64,000 bases of DNA from Candidatus Pantoea deserta. Lineage in GTDB: Bacteria; Pseudomonadota; Gammaproteobacteria; Enterobacterales; Enterobacteriaceae. Within the stretch, counting starts at the first letter, position 1, and each line of letters starts with the position of its first letter. Shown here piece by piece: positions 1-7,737 of this stretch. The position numbers and the translations under genes are program-made. The DNA lies in NCBI RefSeq assembly GCF_003813865.1, contig NZ_RMVG01000005.1:169616-233615 (forward strand). The letters run 5' to 3'. The notes under the pieces were generated by a model that did no database searches, had not been told where the DNA came from, and saw only the letters and a list, made by a program, of their open reading frames with translations.

Positions 1-91
1 CGGGGTCGGGATTCTGTTTTTCTTCTTCATCTTTCCTGACTCTGAAAAAAACATGCGCAGAGCCTGCCACAGAAGAAAAAACCAGTCATTA
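1..91 (+). CDS. possible 3' end of an unidentified gene (truncated by window edge)
   Basis: A rightward gene probably enters the window here, because a good rightward hairpin follows at 137-155. The frame starting at base 2 encodes a hydrophobic stretch (ILFFFFIFPDSEK) that looks like the last membrane helix of a transporter. That frame stays open to 652, across the hairpins and into the opposite-strand hydrolase, so it cannot be the true end as it stands. Switching frame at the seven-A run (bases 45-51) would end the protein at the TAG at 89-91. Whether this is a real frameshift, a sequencing error or a chance open frame cannot be decided from 90 bases. No family is claimed. Confidence 0.25.
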
Positions 92-136
92 GCGAGACCG
101 GTAAAGACGAGCAGAGAGAAGCGTATTTTGAGAGTG

Positions 137-160
137 AGGCCGCACTATGCGGCCTTGTTT
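137..160 (+). terminator. rho-independent terminator-like hairpin, rightward
   Basis: AGGCCGCA (137-144) pairs perfectly with TGCGGCCT (148-155) around a 3-base loop and is followed by TGTTT. It suits the end of the partial rightward gene at the left edge. Confidence 0.6.
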
Positions 161-190
161 ATCGCGCGGCGGCTAAGGTCGCATGCTCAG

Positions 191-228
191 CAAAAACAGG
201 TAAAAGTCCAGCGATGGACTTTTACCTG
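191..228 (-). terminator. rho-independent terminator of the isochorismatase-like gene
   Basis: A perfect 14-bp inverted repeat lies at 197-210/215-228 with a GCGA loop. On the minus strand it is followed directly by TTTTTG (191-196), giving a classic stem plus U-tract 35 bases past the stop codon of the leftward hydrolase gene. Confidence 0.85.
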
Positions 229-262
229 CTCAATCCTTATCGCTGCCTGGCGACGAAGAAAC

Positions 263-904
263 TCAGGCCTGACGCGCCGGCGCTTTATGCACCATCGTAT
301 AGGCGTAATCCACACCCATGCCGTAAGCGCCGCTGTGCTCGCGCACCAGATCCATCACCGCGTCGTAGGTCTCTTTGCGCGACCAGTCACGCTGGTACTC
401 AAGCAGCACCTGCTGCCAGGTGACAGGGATCGCACCAGCCTGCACCATACGCTGTACCGAGCGCTCATGCGCATCGACGCTGGTGCCGCCGGAGGTATCC
501 GTCACCACGTAAACCTCGTAGCCCTCTTTCAGCGCCATCAGCGCCGGAAACGTCAGGCAGACTTCGGTCCAGAGCGCAGAGATCACCAGCTTCTTGCGAC
601 CGGTTTTTTCTACCGCTTCGACGAATTTTGCATCTTCCCAGGAGTTCATTGAAGTACGCTCAATCGGCTTCGATTCCGGATGCACCGCCAGCAGTTCCGG
701 CCAGATATAGCCGCTAAAGCTTTCGGTTTCTACAGAGGTGTAAATCACCGGCACGTTAAAGATTTTTCCGGCTTTGGCCAGGGCCACGGTGTTATTTTTA
801 AGCTGCTGGCGATCGATATTTGCGACACCAAAAGACATCTGCGGCTGATGGTCGATGAAAATCAGGGTGGAATTTTGCGGGTCCAGCAGGTCGAATTTAG
901 ACAT
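263..904 (-). CDS. isochorismatase-family (cysteine) hydrolase, YcaC-like
   Basis: This 213-residue protein belongs to the isochorismatase-like cysteine hydrolase superfamily, the YcaC type. The family triad is visible: Asp in IFIDHQ (about residue 18), Lys in GRKK and the nucleophile Cys in TEVC (about 116), followed by the VVTD-SGG strand and loop. The length matches YcaC-like members (about 200-215). The true substrate is unknown; relatives cleave amide or ester-like bonds and many are uncharacterised. It is monocistronic, ends at a strong terminator, and has an A+T-rich upstream region shared with the divergent bestrophin gene. No signal peptide is seen, so it is expected to be cytoplasmic. 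The family call is firm; the specific reaction is not. Confidence 0.85.
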   Translation of the reverse strand: MSKFDLLDPQNSTLIFIDHQPQMSFGVANIDRQQLKNNTVALAKAGKIFNVPVIYTSVETESFSGYIWPELLAVHPESKPIERTSMNSWEDAKFVEAVEKTGRKKLVISALWTEVCLTFPALMALKEGYEVYVVTDTSGGTSVDAHERSVQRMVQAGAIPVTWQQVLLEYQRDWSRKETYDAVMDLVREHSGAYGMGVDYAYTMVHKAPARQA

Positions 905-1138
905 GATGTTGTTCCTCTCAGTGGTTTGCGATGTTGTGTTGTCGTTGAGATGAACTTTAGGCTGCGGGGCGAATAAGAGATAACGGAAAGAATTTTATAA
1001 GTTATCAAAATTTATTTTAGATAATTGATATTATTATAATTTTTACGTATCACACCGAAAAAGCACGCGAAAATTCGCGTTCGCCTGCCTGTCGGCGTAG
1101 GCTTAAACCACAAAAATAACCTTCACATCGCACTCTCT

Positions 1139-2053
1139 ATGATTGTTCGTCCCTCTCAACACTGGTTTCGTCGGCTGTTCGGCTGGCATGGTTCTGTCTT
1201 GCCGAAAATCGGGTTTCGCCTGTCGTTGAACCTGGCGATGTCCATTATCGCCATTGTCTGCTTTCAGTGGTATGAATCGCTCGGCGTGCATCTGACTACC
1301 GCGCCCTTCAGCCTGCTTGGCGTAGCGCTGGCGATCTTTCTCGGCTTTCGCAACAACGCCAGCTATGCGCGCTTTACCGAAGCGCGCACGCTGTGGGGCA
1401 GCATGCTGATCACGCATCGCTCGCTGCTACGCCAGATCAAAAGCGTCCCCCTGACAGCAGAAACGGCGCGCGAATGCGCGGCGCTGCAAATGGCCTTTAG
1501 CTACAGCCTGAAGCACCAGCTGCGCAACAGCGATGCGCGTGACGATTTGCGCCGCCTGCTGCCGTCACGCTGGCATGATGAAATCTCACGCAGCCCGGCG
1601 CCTGCCAGCCGCGTGCTGCTATGCATGGGCAAGTGGCTGGGCGAGCTGCGTCAGCAAGGAAAGATCGCCGATATTCTGTGGCAGAGCATGGATGAAAATG
1701 TGAACCGGCTGTCGCAGGTGCTGGGGGGCTGCGAGCGCATCGCCTCAACGCCGATTCCTTTCGCCTACTCGCTGATTCTGCACCGCACGGTCTCTCTGTT
1801 CTGCACCCTGCTGCCGTTTGCGCTGGTGACCGATCTGCACGGCATGACGCCGCTGGTGTCGATGTTTATCTCCTACACCTTTCTGGCGCTGGAGTCGGTT
1901 TCAGAAGAGCTGGAGGATCCCTTTGGCGTCGAAGCGAACGATCTGCCGCTCAATGCGATTTGTATCGCTATTGAGCGCAGCCTGCGCGAGATGAACGACG
2001 ACTTTCCGCTGCCGCCGCCTCAGCAGCCCGATCGCCGTCGGATACTGACCTGA
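1139..2053 (+). CDS. bestrophin-family membrane channel protein (YneE-like)
   Basis: This 304-residue protein matches the bacterial bestrophin/UPF0187 family (E. coli YneE type), pentameric ion channels of the inner membrane. Recognisable parts are the N-terminal RPSQHWF segment, the first hydrophobic helices (about residues 25-70), the LGFRNNASYARFTEAR region that follows the pore-neck helix, and the C-terminal DPFGVEANDLPLN motif typical of bestrophins. Only a weak ribosome-binding site precedes the ATG, but this start gives the usual N-terminus. It ends one base before the stop codon of the convergent hydrolase gene. Ion selectivity cannot be read from the sequence. Confidence 0.88.
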   Translation: MIVRPSQHWFRRLFGWHGSVLPKIGFRLSLNLAMSIIAIVCFQWYESLGVHLTTAPFSLLGVALAIFLGFRNNASYARFTEARTLWGSMLITHRSLLRQIKSVPLTAETARECAALQMAFSYSLKHQLRNSDARDDLRRLLPSRWHDEISRSPAPASRVLLCMGKWLGELRQQGKIADILWQSMDENVNRLSQVLGGCERIASTPIPFAYSLILHRTVSLFCTLLPFALVTDLHGMTPLVSMFISYTFLALESVSEELEDPFGVEANDLPLNAICIAIERSLREMNDDFPLPPPQQPDRRRILT

Positions 2054-2950
2054 TTAGCTGAGCCGATCGAGCCAGCGCGCGTAAGCCTGATCCCACAGCG
2101 CGGCGGGCGTTCCCGCTTTGCCGAGACCAAAACCGTGTCCGCCGCGGCTGATTTCAATCAGCTCGACCGGCACGCGGTTACGACGACAGGTATCGCGCAT
2201 CAGTTCGGTATTAAAGGGATTCGAGATGGGATCATCCTCTGCCTGCGCCAGAAAGGTCGGGGGATAATTGCGGGTGACATAATTTTGCACCGACCAGTTC
2301 GCCTCTTCTGCCGGCGTGGCGTGATTGCCAACCAGAATGCGGTGCGTGGTGGTATGGGTATAGGGCGCTTCCAGCGTAATCACCGGGTAGATCAGCCCAA
2401 CGCTGTCGACCTTAGGCACCACATTATCCAGCTCATCCTGAAGCGGGTACGACTGGAAGTCGGGCCGCGCCGCGGCCATGCCCAACAGATGGCCGCCAGC
2501 GGAAAAGCCCAGCACATGCACCTTGCGCTCAAAGGAGCGAACCAGGCGAATGGCGCGCTGCGCATCCTGTAGCGGCGCGAGATGCCCAGCCTGCCACTTC
2601 TCTTCCGGCAGCCGATAGCTCAGCACATAGGCGGTATAGCCGTTGCTGTTAAGCCAGCGCGCGACCGGCCAGGCTTCGCGGCCCATGCCGATAAACTTAT
2701 AGCCGCCGCCTGCGGCAATCAGCACCGCTTCGCCATTCGGATTCTCCGGCTGAAAACGCTGGATAGCCGGGCTGACCACGTTAGACCAGGAGCCGTGCGA
2801 GTTAATGCGCAGCGGACCCGATGGCCCGCCGCCGCCAGGCGGATCGTCCGGCCATAGCGGAATAACCTCATCGCGGGCAAAGAGTTTACCCGCGGTCATA
2901 GACAGGAGAACGGCTCCAGAACCCAAAAGAAAGTGTCGACGCGTGATCAT
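2054..2950 (-). CDS. Tat-exported alpha/beta hydrolase (esterase/lipase-like)
   Basis: This 298-residue protein begins with a twin-arginine signal (TRRHFLLG, then a hydrophobic core ending near KLFA), so it should be exported folded to the periplasm. The body is an alpha/beta hydrolase of the BD-FAE/acetyl-xylan-esterase-like type. The oxyanion region is near VLIAAGGGY, the nucleophile elbow is GFSAGGH (about residue 170), a candidate acid lies in AEDDPISNP and the candidate catalytic His is in RGGHGFG. Family members deacylate carbohydrates or small esters; the substrate here is unknown. It is convergent with the bestrophin gene and appears to be a single-gene unit. Confidence 0.82.
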   Translation of the reverse strand: MITRRHFLLGSGAVLLSMTAGKLFARDEVIPLWPDDPPGGGGPSGPLRINSHGSWSNVVSPAIQRFQPENPNGEAVLIAAGGGYKFIGMGREAWPVARWLNSNGYTAYVLSYRLPEEKWQAGHLAPLQDAQRAIRLVRSFERKVHVLGFSAGGHLLGMAAARPDFQSYPLQDELDNVVPKVDSVGLIYPVITLEAPYTHTTTHRILVGNHATPAEEANWSVQNYVTRNYPPTFLAQAEDDPISNPFNTELMRDTCRRNRVPVELIEISRGGHGFGLGKAGTPAALWDQAYARWLDRLS

Positions 2951-3071
2951 GATACCCGTTGATTCAGTGCCAGTACGCTGGTTCAGAACGCGCCTCGCTA
3001 CGACGGCGCTGTTATTATGTGATGCAAATCAATTGCTGGCGATTATGTACGCAATTTACGAAAAAATGCCA

Positions 3072-3098
3072 CAAAAAAACGCGCCAGAATGGCGCGTT
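3072..3098 (-). terminator. rho-independent terminator
   Basis: AACGCGCC (3078-3085) pairs with GGCGCGTT (3091-3098) around AGAAT. On the minus strand it runs into seven T's (3073-3079), placed just past the stop of the small periplasmic protein gene. Confidence 0.88.
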
Positions 3099-3120
3099 TA
3101 TGCATGCCGGCAAGATGACC

Positions 3121-3471
3121 CTAGTCTTCCTGCTGAAACTGCGTCATCACCGTCTGCTCGCACTGCTGCTCGTTAGTGCGCAGCTTGCTGCGCTCCTCCT
3201 CGCCCAGTTGCAGCCAGGTGCTGGCCACCTCGTTGGCAATATCTTCATCGAACGACGGCTGATTCATGGCGCTGGAAGACTTGCTCATTGCCGTATAGCT
3301 TTTCATTTTCTGAACGTAGGAGTCGGCTGTGCCCGGATGCGTTTCGCCACTGACAATGTGGCACAGCTTGCTGGCATAAACATTTTCCTGCGGGATGTTG
3401 GTTTCATCATCGGCGGCCAGCGCGGCAGACGAAGCCAGCAGCCCCAGTAAAATCAATAACGGCTTTTTCAT
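3121..3471 (-). CDS. small periplasmic protein of unknown function
   Basis: I do not recognise this 116-residue protein. It has a clear Sec signal peptide (MKKPLLILLGLLASSAALA, cleavage before ADDET). The mature part is polar, predicted mostly helical, and has two cysteines (in KLCHIV and QQCEQ) that could form a disulfide. The start at 3471 is preferred over the in-frame GTG at 3477 because AGGAG lies 5 bases upstream of the ATG. A strong terminator follows. The gene lies downstream of the antiporter gene on the same strand with a 29-bp gap, so the two may be co-transcribed. Confidence 0.75.
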   Translation of the reverse strand: MKKPLLILLGLLASSAALAADDETNIPQENVYASKLCHIVSGETHPGTADSYVQKMKSYTAMSKSSSAMNQPSFDEDIANEVASTWLQLGEEERSKLRTNEQQCEQTVMTQFQQED

Positions 3472-3500
3472 ATCCACTCCTGTTTTAACCTGATGACGGT

Positions 3501-4850
3501 TTATTCATCGTTCTGCTGCGCAGAGAGGCGCGCCGAGCGCCAGTTGAGCAGCGGCGTCACCGTCACGCCATGAATTACAATGCTGCACACCACCAGTGTC
3601 AGCGCCATATCGACCATGGTTTCGGCCTGCGGCCCCGCCATGCCGTGAACCCAGGCGAAGGCGATGTAGTTAATACTGCCGATGCCGCGAATACCCAGCC
3701 AGCCGATCAACAGCCTTCGCACCACCGGTATGCCGCAGCGCAGCGTGGTCAGCCACACCGCCAGCGGGCGCACCACAAAAAATAGCGCCAGCCCCAGCAG
3801 GATGCCATCCAGATTCCAGTGGTGCGCCAGCGTCACGCCCAGCACCACCATCATCGCCGCCGCCAGCAAACGTTCGATAGTATCACCAAACGAAAGCGCA
3901 TCGCTGACCACCAGCCCCACTGATTTTACCATCCCGCCGCTTTCGCCTGCGAGCTCCAGACGATTATTGGGATTAACCAGCGATTCAGCGGGCAGGACCC
4001 GCTGCTCTTCGCTTAACTCTTCCGGCGGATGGGATTTAAACACGCGCAGTTCCGCGCGGCGCAGCCCGACGCCTGCGGCGAAGGTAGCCAGAAAGCCTGA
4101 CGCGCCTATGGTTTCCGCCGCCGCATAGCTCAGGGCGATCAGCGCCAGCGCGAGAAAATCATTAGGCGCAACGTCGCCGTGCACGCTGCGTAGCCGCGCC
4201 GCCAGCAGACCAACAAGACGGCCAAACAGAAAGCCCAGTCCGAGTCCGCCGCCAATGCCCCAGATCACTTCGACCGCCGTCCAGTGACCAAAGGTGCCCC
4301 AGCTCAGGCTCTCGCCGTTATACAGCATCATCGCCAGGATCAGCAGCGGCAGCGCCGATCCGTCATTCATTCCCGCCTCGCTGGAGAGCGCCACGCGCAG
4401 CGCATCATCATCGCGCGCATCGTTAACGGAAATCAGACTCGCCAGTACCGGATCGGTGGGCGCGACAATGGCGCCGAAGGCCAGCGACAGCGGCCAGTCG
4501 AACCCGACCAGCCAGTGCGCCAGCAGCGTCATACCGCCGACCGTCAGCAGCATCGCCGGAAAGGCGAGCCGCATGCCGAGACGCCAGCTGTGCGCGCGCA
4601 GCGGCAGGCGCAGCTTCAGTCCGGTAATAAACAGCGAGGCCGCCATCGTGATTTCAGTGATATGCGCGGCGGCGTCCGAGTGCTTAAGAATATCAATCTG
4701 CACCACGTCAAAGACCCAGGGTCCGCAAAGGATCCCGGCTAACAGATAAAGTCCAAATGAGGTCACTGGCCCACGGTGGATCCACCCTGAAGCCAGCGAC
4801 ATAAGTAAAAGGAGGCAGCCGGTTGCCGCCATCCAGGCGAGGAAGTTCAT
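3501..4850 (-). CDS. cation:proton antiporter, CPA1-type (Na+/H+ exchanger family)
   Basis: This 449-residue polytopic protein has about a dozen hydrophobic segments and CPA-family signatures. These are the TGLKLRLPLR stretch after helix 3, APTDPVLASLIS and the ND motif in SSEAGMNDGSALP, where family members hold the cation-binding Asp. There is a polar cytoplasmic loop (about residues 265-305) and a further membrane block with GWLGIRGIGSINY near the C-terminus. The role is exchange of Na+, K+ or Li+ for protons across the inner membrane; the ion cannot be assigned. The start at 4850 has GGAG a few bases upstream. No regulatory KTN/TrkA-C domain follows the membrane part. Confidence 0.85.
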   Translation of the reverse strand: MNFLAWMAATGCLLLLMSLASGWIHRGPVTSFGLYLLAGILCGPWVFDVVQIDILKHSDAAAHITEITMAASLFITGLKLRLPLRAHSWRLGMRLAFPAMLLTVGGMTLLAHWLVGFDWPLSLAFGAIVAPTDPVLASLISVNDARDDDALRVALSSEAGMNDGSALPLLILAMMLYNGESLSWGTFGHWTAVEVIWGIGGGLGLGFLFGRLVGLLAARLRSVHGDVAPNDFLALALIALSYAAAETIGASGFLATFAAGVGLRRAELRVFKSHPPEELSEEQRVLPAESLVNPNNRLELAGESGGMVKSVGLVVSDALSFGDTIERLLAAAMMVVLGVTLAHHWNLDGILLGLALFFVVRPLAVWLTTLRCGIPVVRRLLIGWLGIRGIGSINYIAFAWVHGMAGPQAETMVDMALTLVVCSIVIHGVTVTPLLNWRSARLSAQQNDE

Positions 4851-4909
4851 AACGCTCCGTTTTTCCTGAGGATTATGTTTAATCCTGGCACAAGAGCGGA
4901 GAAGCGGGA

Positions 4910-6118
4910 TCAGTTCTTCAGATGTCGGCTCGCCAGGCGAAGCGCTAAACTGGCAGCGCCTGCCAGCGTGGCCAGCGCGACGACGCCGTTCCAGCCCCAG
5001 CGCGCCAGCGCCAGGCTGCCCAGCGCCGCGCCGGTCGCCATGCCGATAAACACCACGGTAAACAGCAGCGCGTTCAGGCGGCTGCGCGCTTCGGGTGCGA
5101 GTCCGTAAACCAGCGTCTGATGCGCCACCAGCGTGGCCTGTACGCCCAGATCAAAGCCGATGGTGCTGAGGACAATCAGCGCCAGCTGAGCCGGTACCGG
5201 CAGCGCGGGCAGCAGGAACATCAGCGCAAAAGAGACGGTTACCAGCGCCGCGCCGACAATAGTCACGCGCGCCGGGCCGATGCGATCGGCAAAGCTCCCC
5301 GCCAGCGGCGCGGCCATCGCGCCCGCCGCGCCCGCCAGGCCGAACGCGCCGGCAACCGCGCTGTCGAGATGGAAGCGATCGCTGAGCATCAGCGCCAGCG
5401 TCGACCAGAAGGCGCTAAAGCCCACCGACAGCAGCCCCTGCGCCAGCGCCGCACGACGCAGCGTCTGATGCTGCCGCCACAGATGCGCCAGCGACAGCAG
5501 CAGACGCGGATAGCTCACCGCGGTGCCAGGGGTGAAGCGCGGCAGCACGCGCCACAGCGCCAGACTGATAAACAGCACCAGTACGGCGGCCAGCCAGTAC
5601 ATAGTGCGCCAGCCGAAATACTCCGCCACCGCACCGCTCACTACGCGCGACAGCAAAATGCCCACCAGCAGGCCGGTCATCACCGTGCCGACCGTTTTTC
5701 CCCGGCTGCGCTCCGGGGCCAGCGTAGCCGACGCCGGAACAATGTCCTGCGCCACCGTGGCCGTCAGGCCGGTAACAAAGCTGGCGATCAGCAGCGCGTT
5801 CAGGCCGCCGGAAAAGCCGCACAGCAGCAGCGCCGCCACCAGCAGCAGACCTTTAATCAAAATAATGGTGCGGCGATCGTGACGGTCGCCCAGCGGCGCC
5901 AGCAGCAAAATGCCCAGCGCGTAGCCCATCTGCGTCAGCATCGGCACCATGCCCACCGCGCCAATGCCGACGCTGAACTGCTTGCTGATAATGTCCAGCA
6001 TGGGCTGGCTGTAATAAATCGAGGCGACGCTCAGCCCTGCGCCTGCGGCAAGCGTAAAGACCAGCGGGCCGGGCAGGCTTTCGGTTGGACGGGCCGCAAC
6101 GCTGTTGAGTGCTGACAT
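4910..6118 (-). CDS. MFS transporter (drug/metabolite exporter type)
   Basis: This 402-residue, 12-helix major facilitator protein carries the loop 2-3 motif (LAPLGDRHDRRTI) and the second-half repeat (GSFADRIGPARV). The N-terminus with YYSQPMLDIISKQF is typical of the YnfM/arabinose-efflux-like exporter group. The ATG at 6118 is chosen over longer in-frame starts because GGAGAG lies just upstream. A LysR-type regulator is transcribed divergently from the same 95-bp region, the usual arrangement for a regulator and the exporter it controls. The substrate is unknown. Confidence 0.85.
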   Translation of the reverse strand: MSALNSVAARPTESLPGPLVFTLAAGAGLSVASIYYSQPMLDIISKQFSVGIGAVGMVPMLTQMGYALGILLLAPLGDRHDRRTIILIKGLLLVAALLLCGFSGGLNALLIASFVTGLTATVAQDIVPASATLAPERSRGKTVGTVMTGLLVGILLSRVVSGAVAEYFGWRTMYWLAAVLVLFISLALWRVLPRFTPGTAVSYPRLLLSLAHLWRQHQTLRRAALAQGLLSVGFSAFWSTLALMLSDRFHLDSAVAGAFGLAGAAGAMAAPLAGSFADRIGPARVTIVGAALVTVSFALMFLLPALPVPAQLALIVLSTIGFDLGVQATLVAHQTLVYGLAPEARSRLNALLFTVVFIGMATGAALGSLALARWGWNGVVALATLAGAASLALRLASRHLKN

Positions 6119-6213
6119 GGTGTTTCTCTCCAGAAGTGTCGAGCGCTTAGTAAAGCGGATTGTCGCCATACGTTGTAGACTAAACAAAGGCAAAACCATT
6201 ATGCGTGATACGT

Positions 6214-7149
6214 ATGAGCAACCTCTCCAGCCCCGATCGCATTGAACTGATGCAGACCTTTATTCGTATTGTCGAAAGCGGCAGCCTGTCAGCGGCGGCG
6301 GTGCAGCTTAATACCACGCAGCCAACCATCAGCCGTCGCTTGCAGGCGCTGGAACAGCGTCTGGGACTCAAGCTGATTATGCGCACCACCCATGCATTGA
6401 AGCTGACCGACGACGGCGAGCGCTGCTATGTCCAGGCGCGCCAGCTGCTGGCGACCTGGCACGCGCTGGAGGATGAGCTGACCCACGCCAACGATGAGCC
6501 GATCGGCACGCTGCGGGTACGCGCGCCGCACGCCTTTGGCCAGGATCAGCTGGTGGCCCCGCTGGTGGAGTACCTGATGCGCTATCCGCGTCTTAACGTC
6601 GAGTGGATGCTCAACGACCGCACGCCGGACTTTATCGCCGAAAACGTCGACTGTGCGATTCAGGTCGGCGCGCTGAGCGACCCCTCAATCGTGGCGATTT
6701 TGCTGGCGGAAGTGCCGCGTATCGTGGTGGCCTCCCCTGCGCTGCTGGCACGGCATGCGCCGGTTAACACCGTGGCGCAGCTGGCGCAGCTGCCCTGGCT
6801 GGCCCTGACCAGCTTTTACCGTAACGAAATTGCGTTACAGCGCATCGATGACGGCCAGCCGATCAATATGGCGATTGCGCCGCGCCTGAGCAGCGACAGT
6901 TTGTATGCGGTGCGCAAAGCGGCATTAATGGGAATGGGCGCGGCCATTATGTCGTCGTGGGTGGTCCAGGAGGACATCGCGCGCGGCGAGCTGGTGCAGC
7001 TTACGCCGGAATGGCAGGCTCCGCCGCTGCCGGTCTGGCTGACCTACCCCTGGGCGAGCTATTACCCGGCACGCTTACAGAAGTTTTTTGAGATGATACG
7101 GGAAGTGATGCCGCAGCTGACCGGCACGCGGCCAGCCGGGAAAGCGTAG
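6214..7149 (+). CDS. LysR-type transcriptional regulator
   Basis: This 311-residue LysR-family regulator has an N-terminal winged helix-turn-helix (about residues 10-70, with SLSAAAVQLNTTQPTISRRL and LEQRLGLKL) and a C-terminal periplasmic-binding-like effector domain. It belongs to the group that often governs a divergent neighbour. The MFS exporter 95 bp away is the obvious candidate target. The start is uncertain: a GTG three codons upstream (6205) is also possible, and the Shine-Dalgarno signal is weak for both. The inducer is unknown. Confidence 0.85.
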   Translation: MSNLSSPDRIELMQTFIRIVESGSLSAAAVQLNTTQPTISRRLQALEQRLGLKLIMRTTHALKLTDDGERCYVQARQLLATWHALEDELTHANDEPIGTLRVRAPHAFGQDQLVAPLVEYLMRYPRLNVEWMLNDRTPDFIAENVDCAIQVGALSDPSIVAILLAEVPRIVVASPALLARHAPVNTVAQLAQLPWLALTSFYRNEIALQRIDDGQPINMAIAPRLSSDSLYAVRKAALMGMGAAIMSSWVVQEDIARGELVQLTPEWQAPPLPVWLTYPWASYYPARLQKFFEMIREVMPQLTGTRPAGKA

Positions 7150-7153
7150 CATT

Positions 7154-7173
7154 CAGGGGCGGCTGCGCCCCTG
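7154..7173. terminator. hairpin between convergent genes
   Basis: CAGGGGCG (7154-7161) pairs with CGCCCCTG (7166-7173). It lies between the convergent LysR and yqhA genes and has no clear T-tract on either strand, so it is only a possible bidirectional terminator. Confidence 0.4.
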
Positions 7174-7179
7174 TCTGGG

Positions 7180-7683
7180 TTACGAATACTTTTTCTCGTT
7201 TTTTGACATGTTATCCAGCCAGCCCATGACAAAAGCCGACAGCACAAAGGTCAGGTGGATAATCACATACCACATCAGCTTGTCGTTGGGCACGGTGCGC
7301 GCTTCCATAAATACGCGCAGCAGATGAATCGACGAGATGGCGACAATAGAGGCCGCTACTTTGTTCTTCAGCGAGCCGGAGTCCATTTTACCCAGCCAGC
7401 TCAGCTTCTCTTTGTGTTCGGCAATATCGAGTTTAGAGACAAAGTTCTCATAGCCCGACAGCATCACCATGACCAGCAGGCCGCCGACCAGCGTCATATC
7501 GATCAGCGACAGCAGCAGCAGAATGAGATCGTTTTCCGCAATGCTGAGAATATTGGGCAGCAGGTGGAAAATCTCTTCGAAGAACTTAACTGTCAGCGCC
7601 AGCAAACCCAGCGAAAGTCCAATGTAAACCGGAGCCAGCAGCCAGCGCGACGCATACATCAGGTTTTCGGTAAAACGTTCCAT
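7180..7683 (-). CDS. yqhA: YqhA family inner membrane protein (UPF0114)
   Basis: This 167-residue protein matches the YqhA/UPF0114 (TIGR00645) family: [20 protein letters not shown] at the N-terminus, four hydrophobic segments, the [13 protein letters not shown] cytoplasmic segment and [19 protein letters not shown]. Function is not established; the family is a conserved inner membrane protein. It lies 54 bp downstream of kdpD on the same strand, in the place where kdpE would be expected. It shares no feature with a response regulator. Confidence 0.9.
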   Translation of the reverse strand: MERFTENLMYASRWLLAPVYIGLSLGLLALTVKFFEEIFHLLPNILSIAENDLILLLLSLIDMTLVGGLLVMVMLSGYENFVSKLDIAEHKEKLSWLGKMDSGSLKNKVAASIVAISSIHLLRVFMEARTVPNDKLMWYVIIHLTFVLSAFVMGWLDNMSKNEKKYS

Positions 7684-7737
7684 AATTTCCCACAGGTGAT
7701 CAGACAGGTCGGGAAGTATACCCTATCCTCTGTGAAG

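Noticed and set aside
12..652. Long rightward frame reading through the left-edge hairpins and the hydrolase gene
   Set aside because: It lies opposite the well-supported isochorismatase-like gene, crosses two terminator hairpins, and has an Arg/His-rich composition typical of an antisense frame.
5120..6115. 331-codon rightward frame opposite the MFS gene
   Set aside because: Arg/Gln/His-rich antisense frame; the MFS gene on the other strand has clear motifs.
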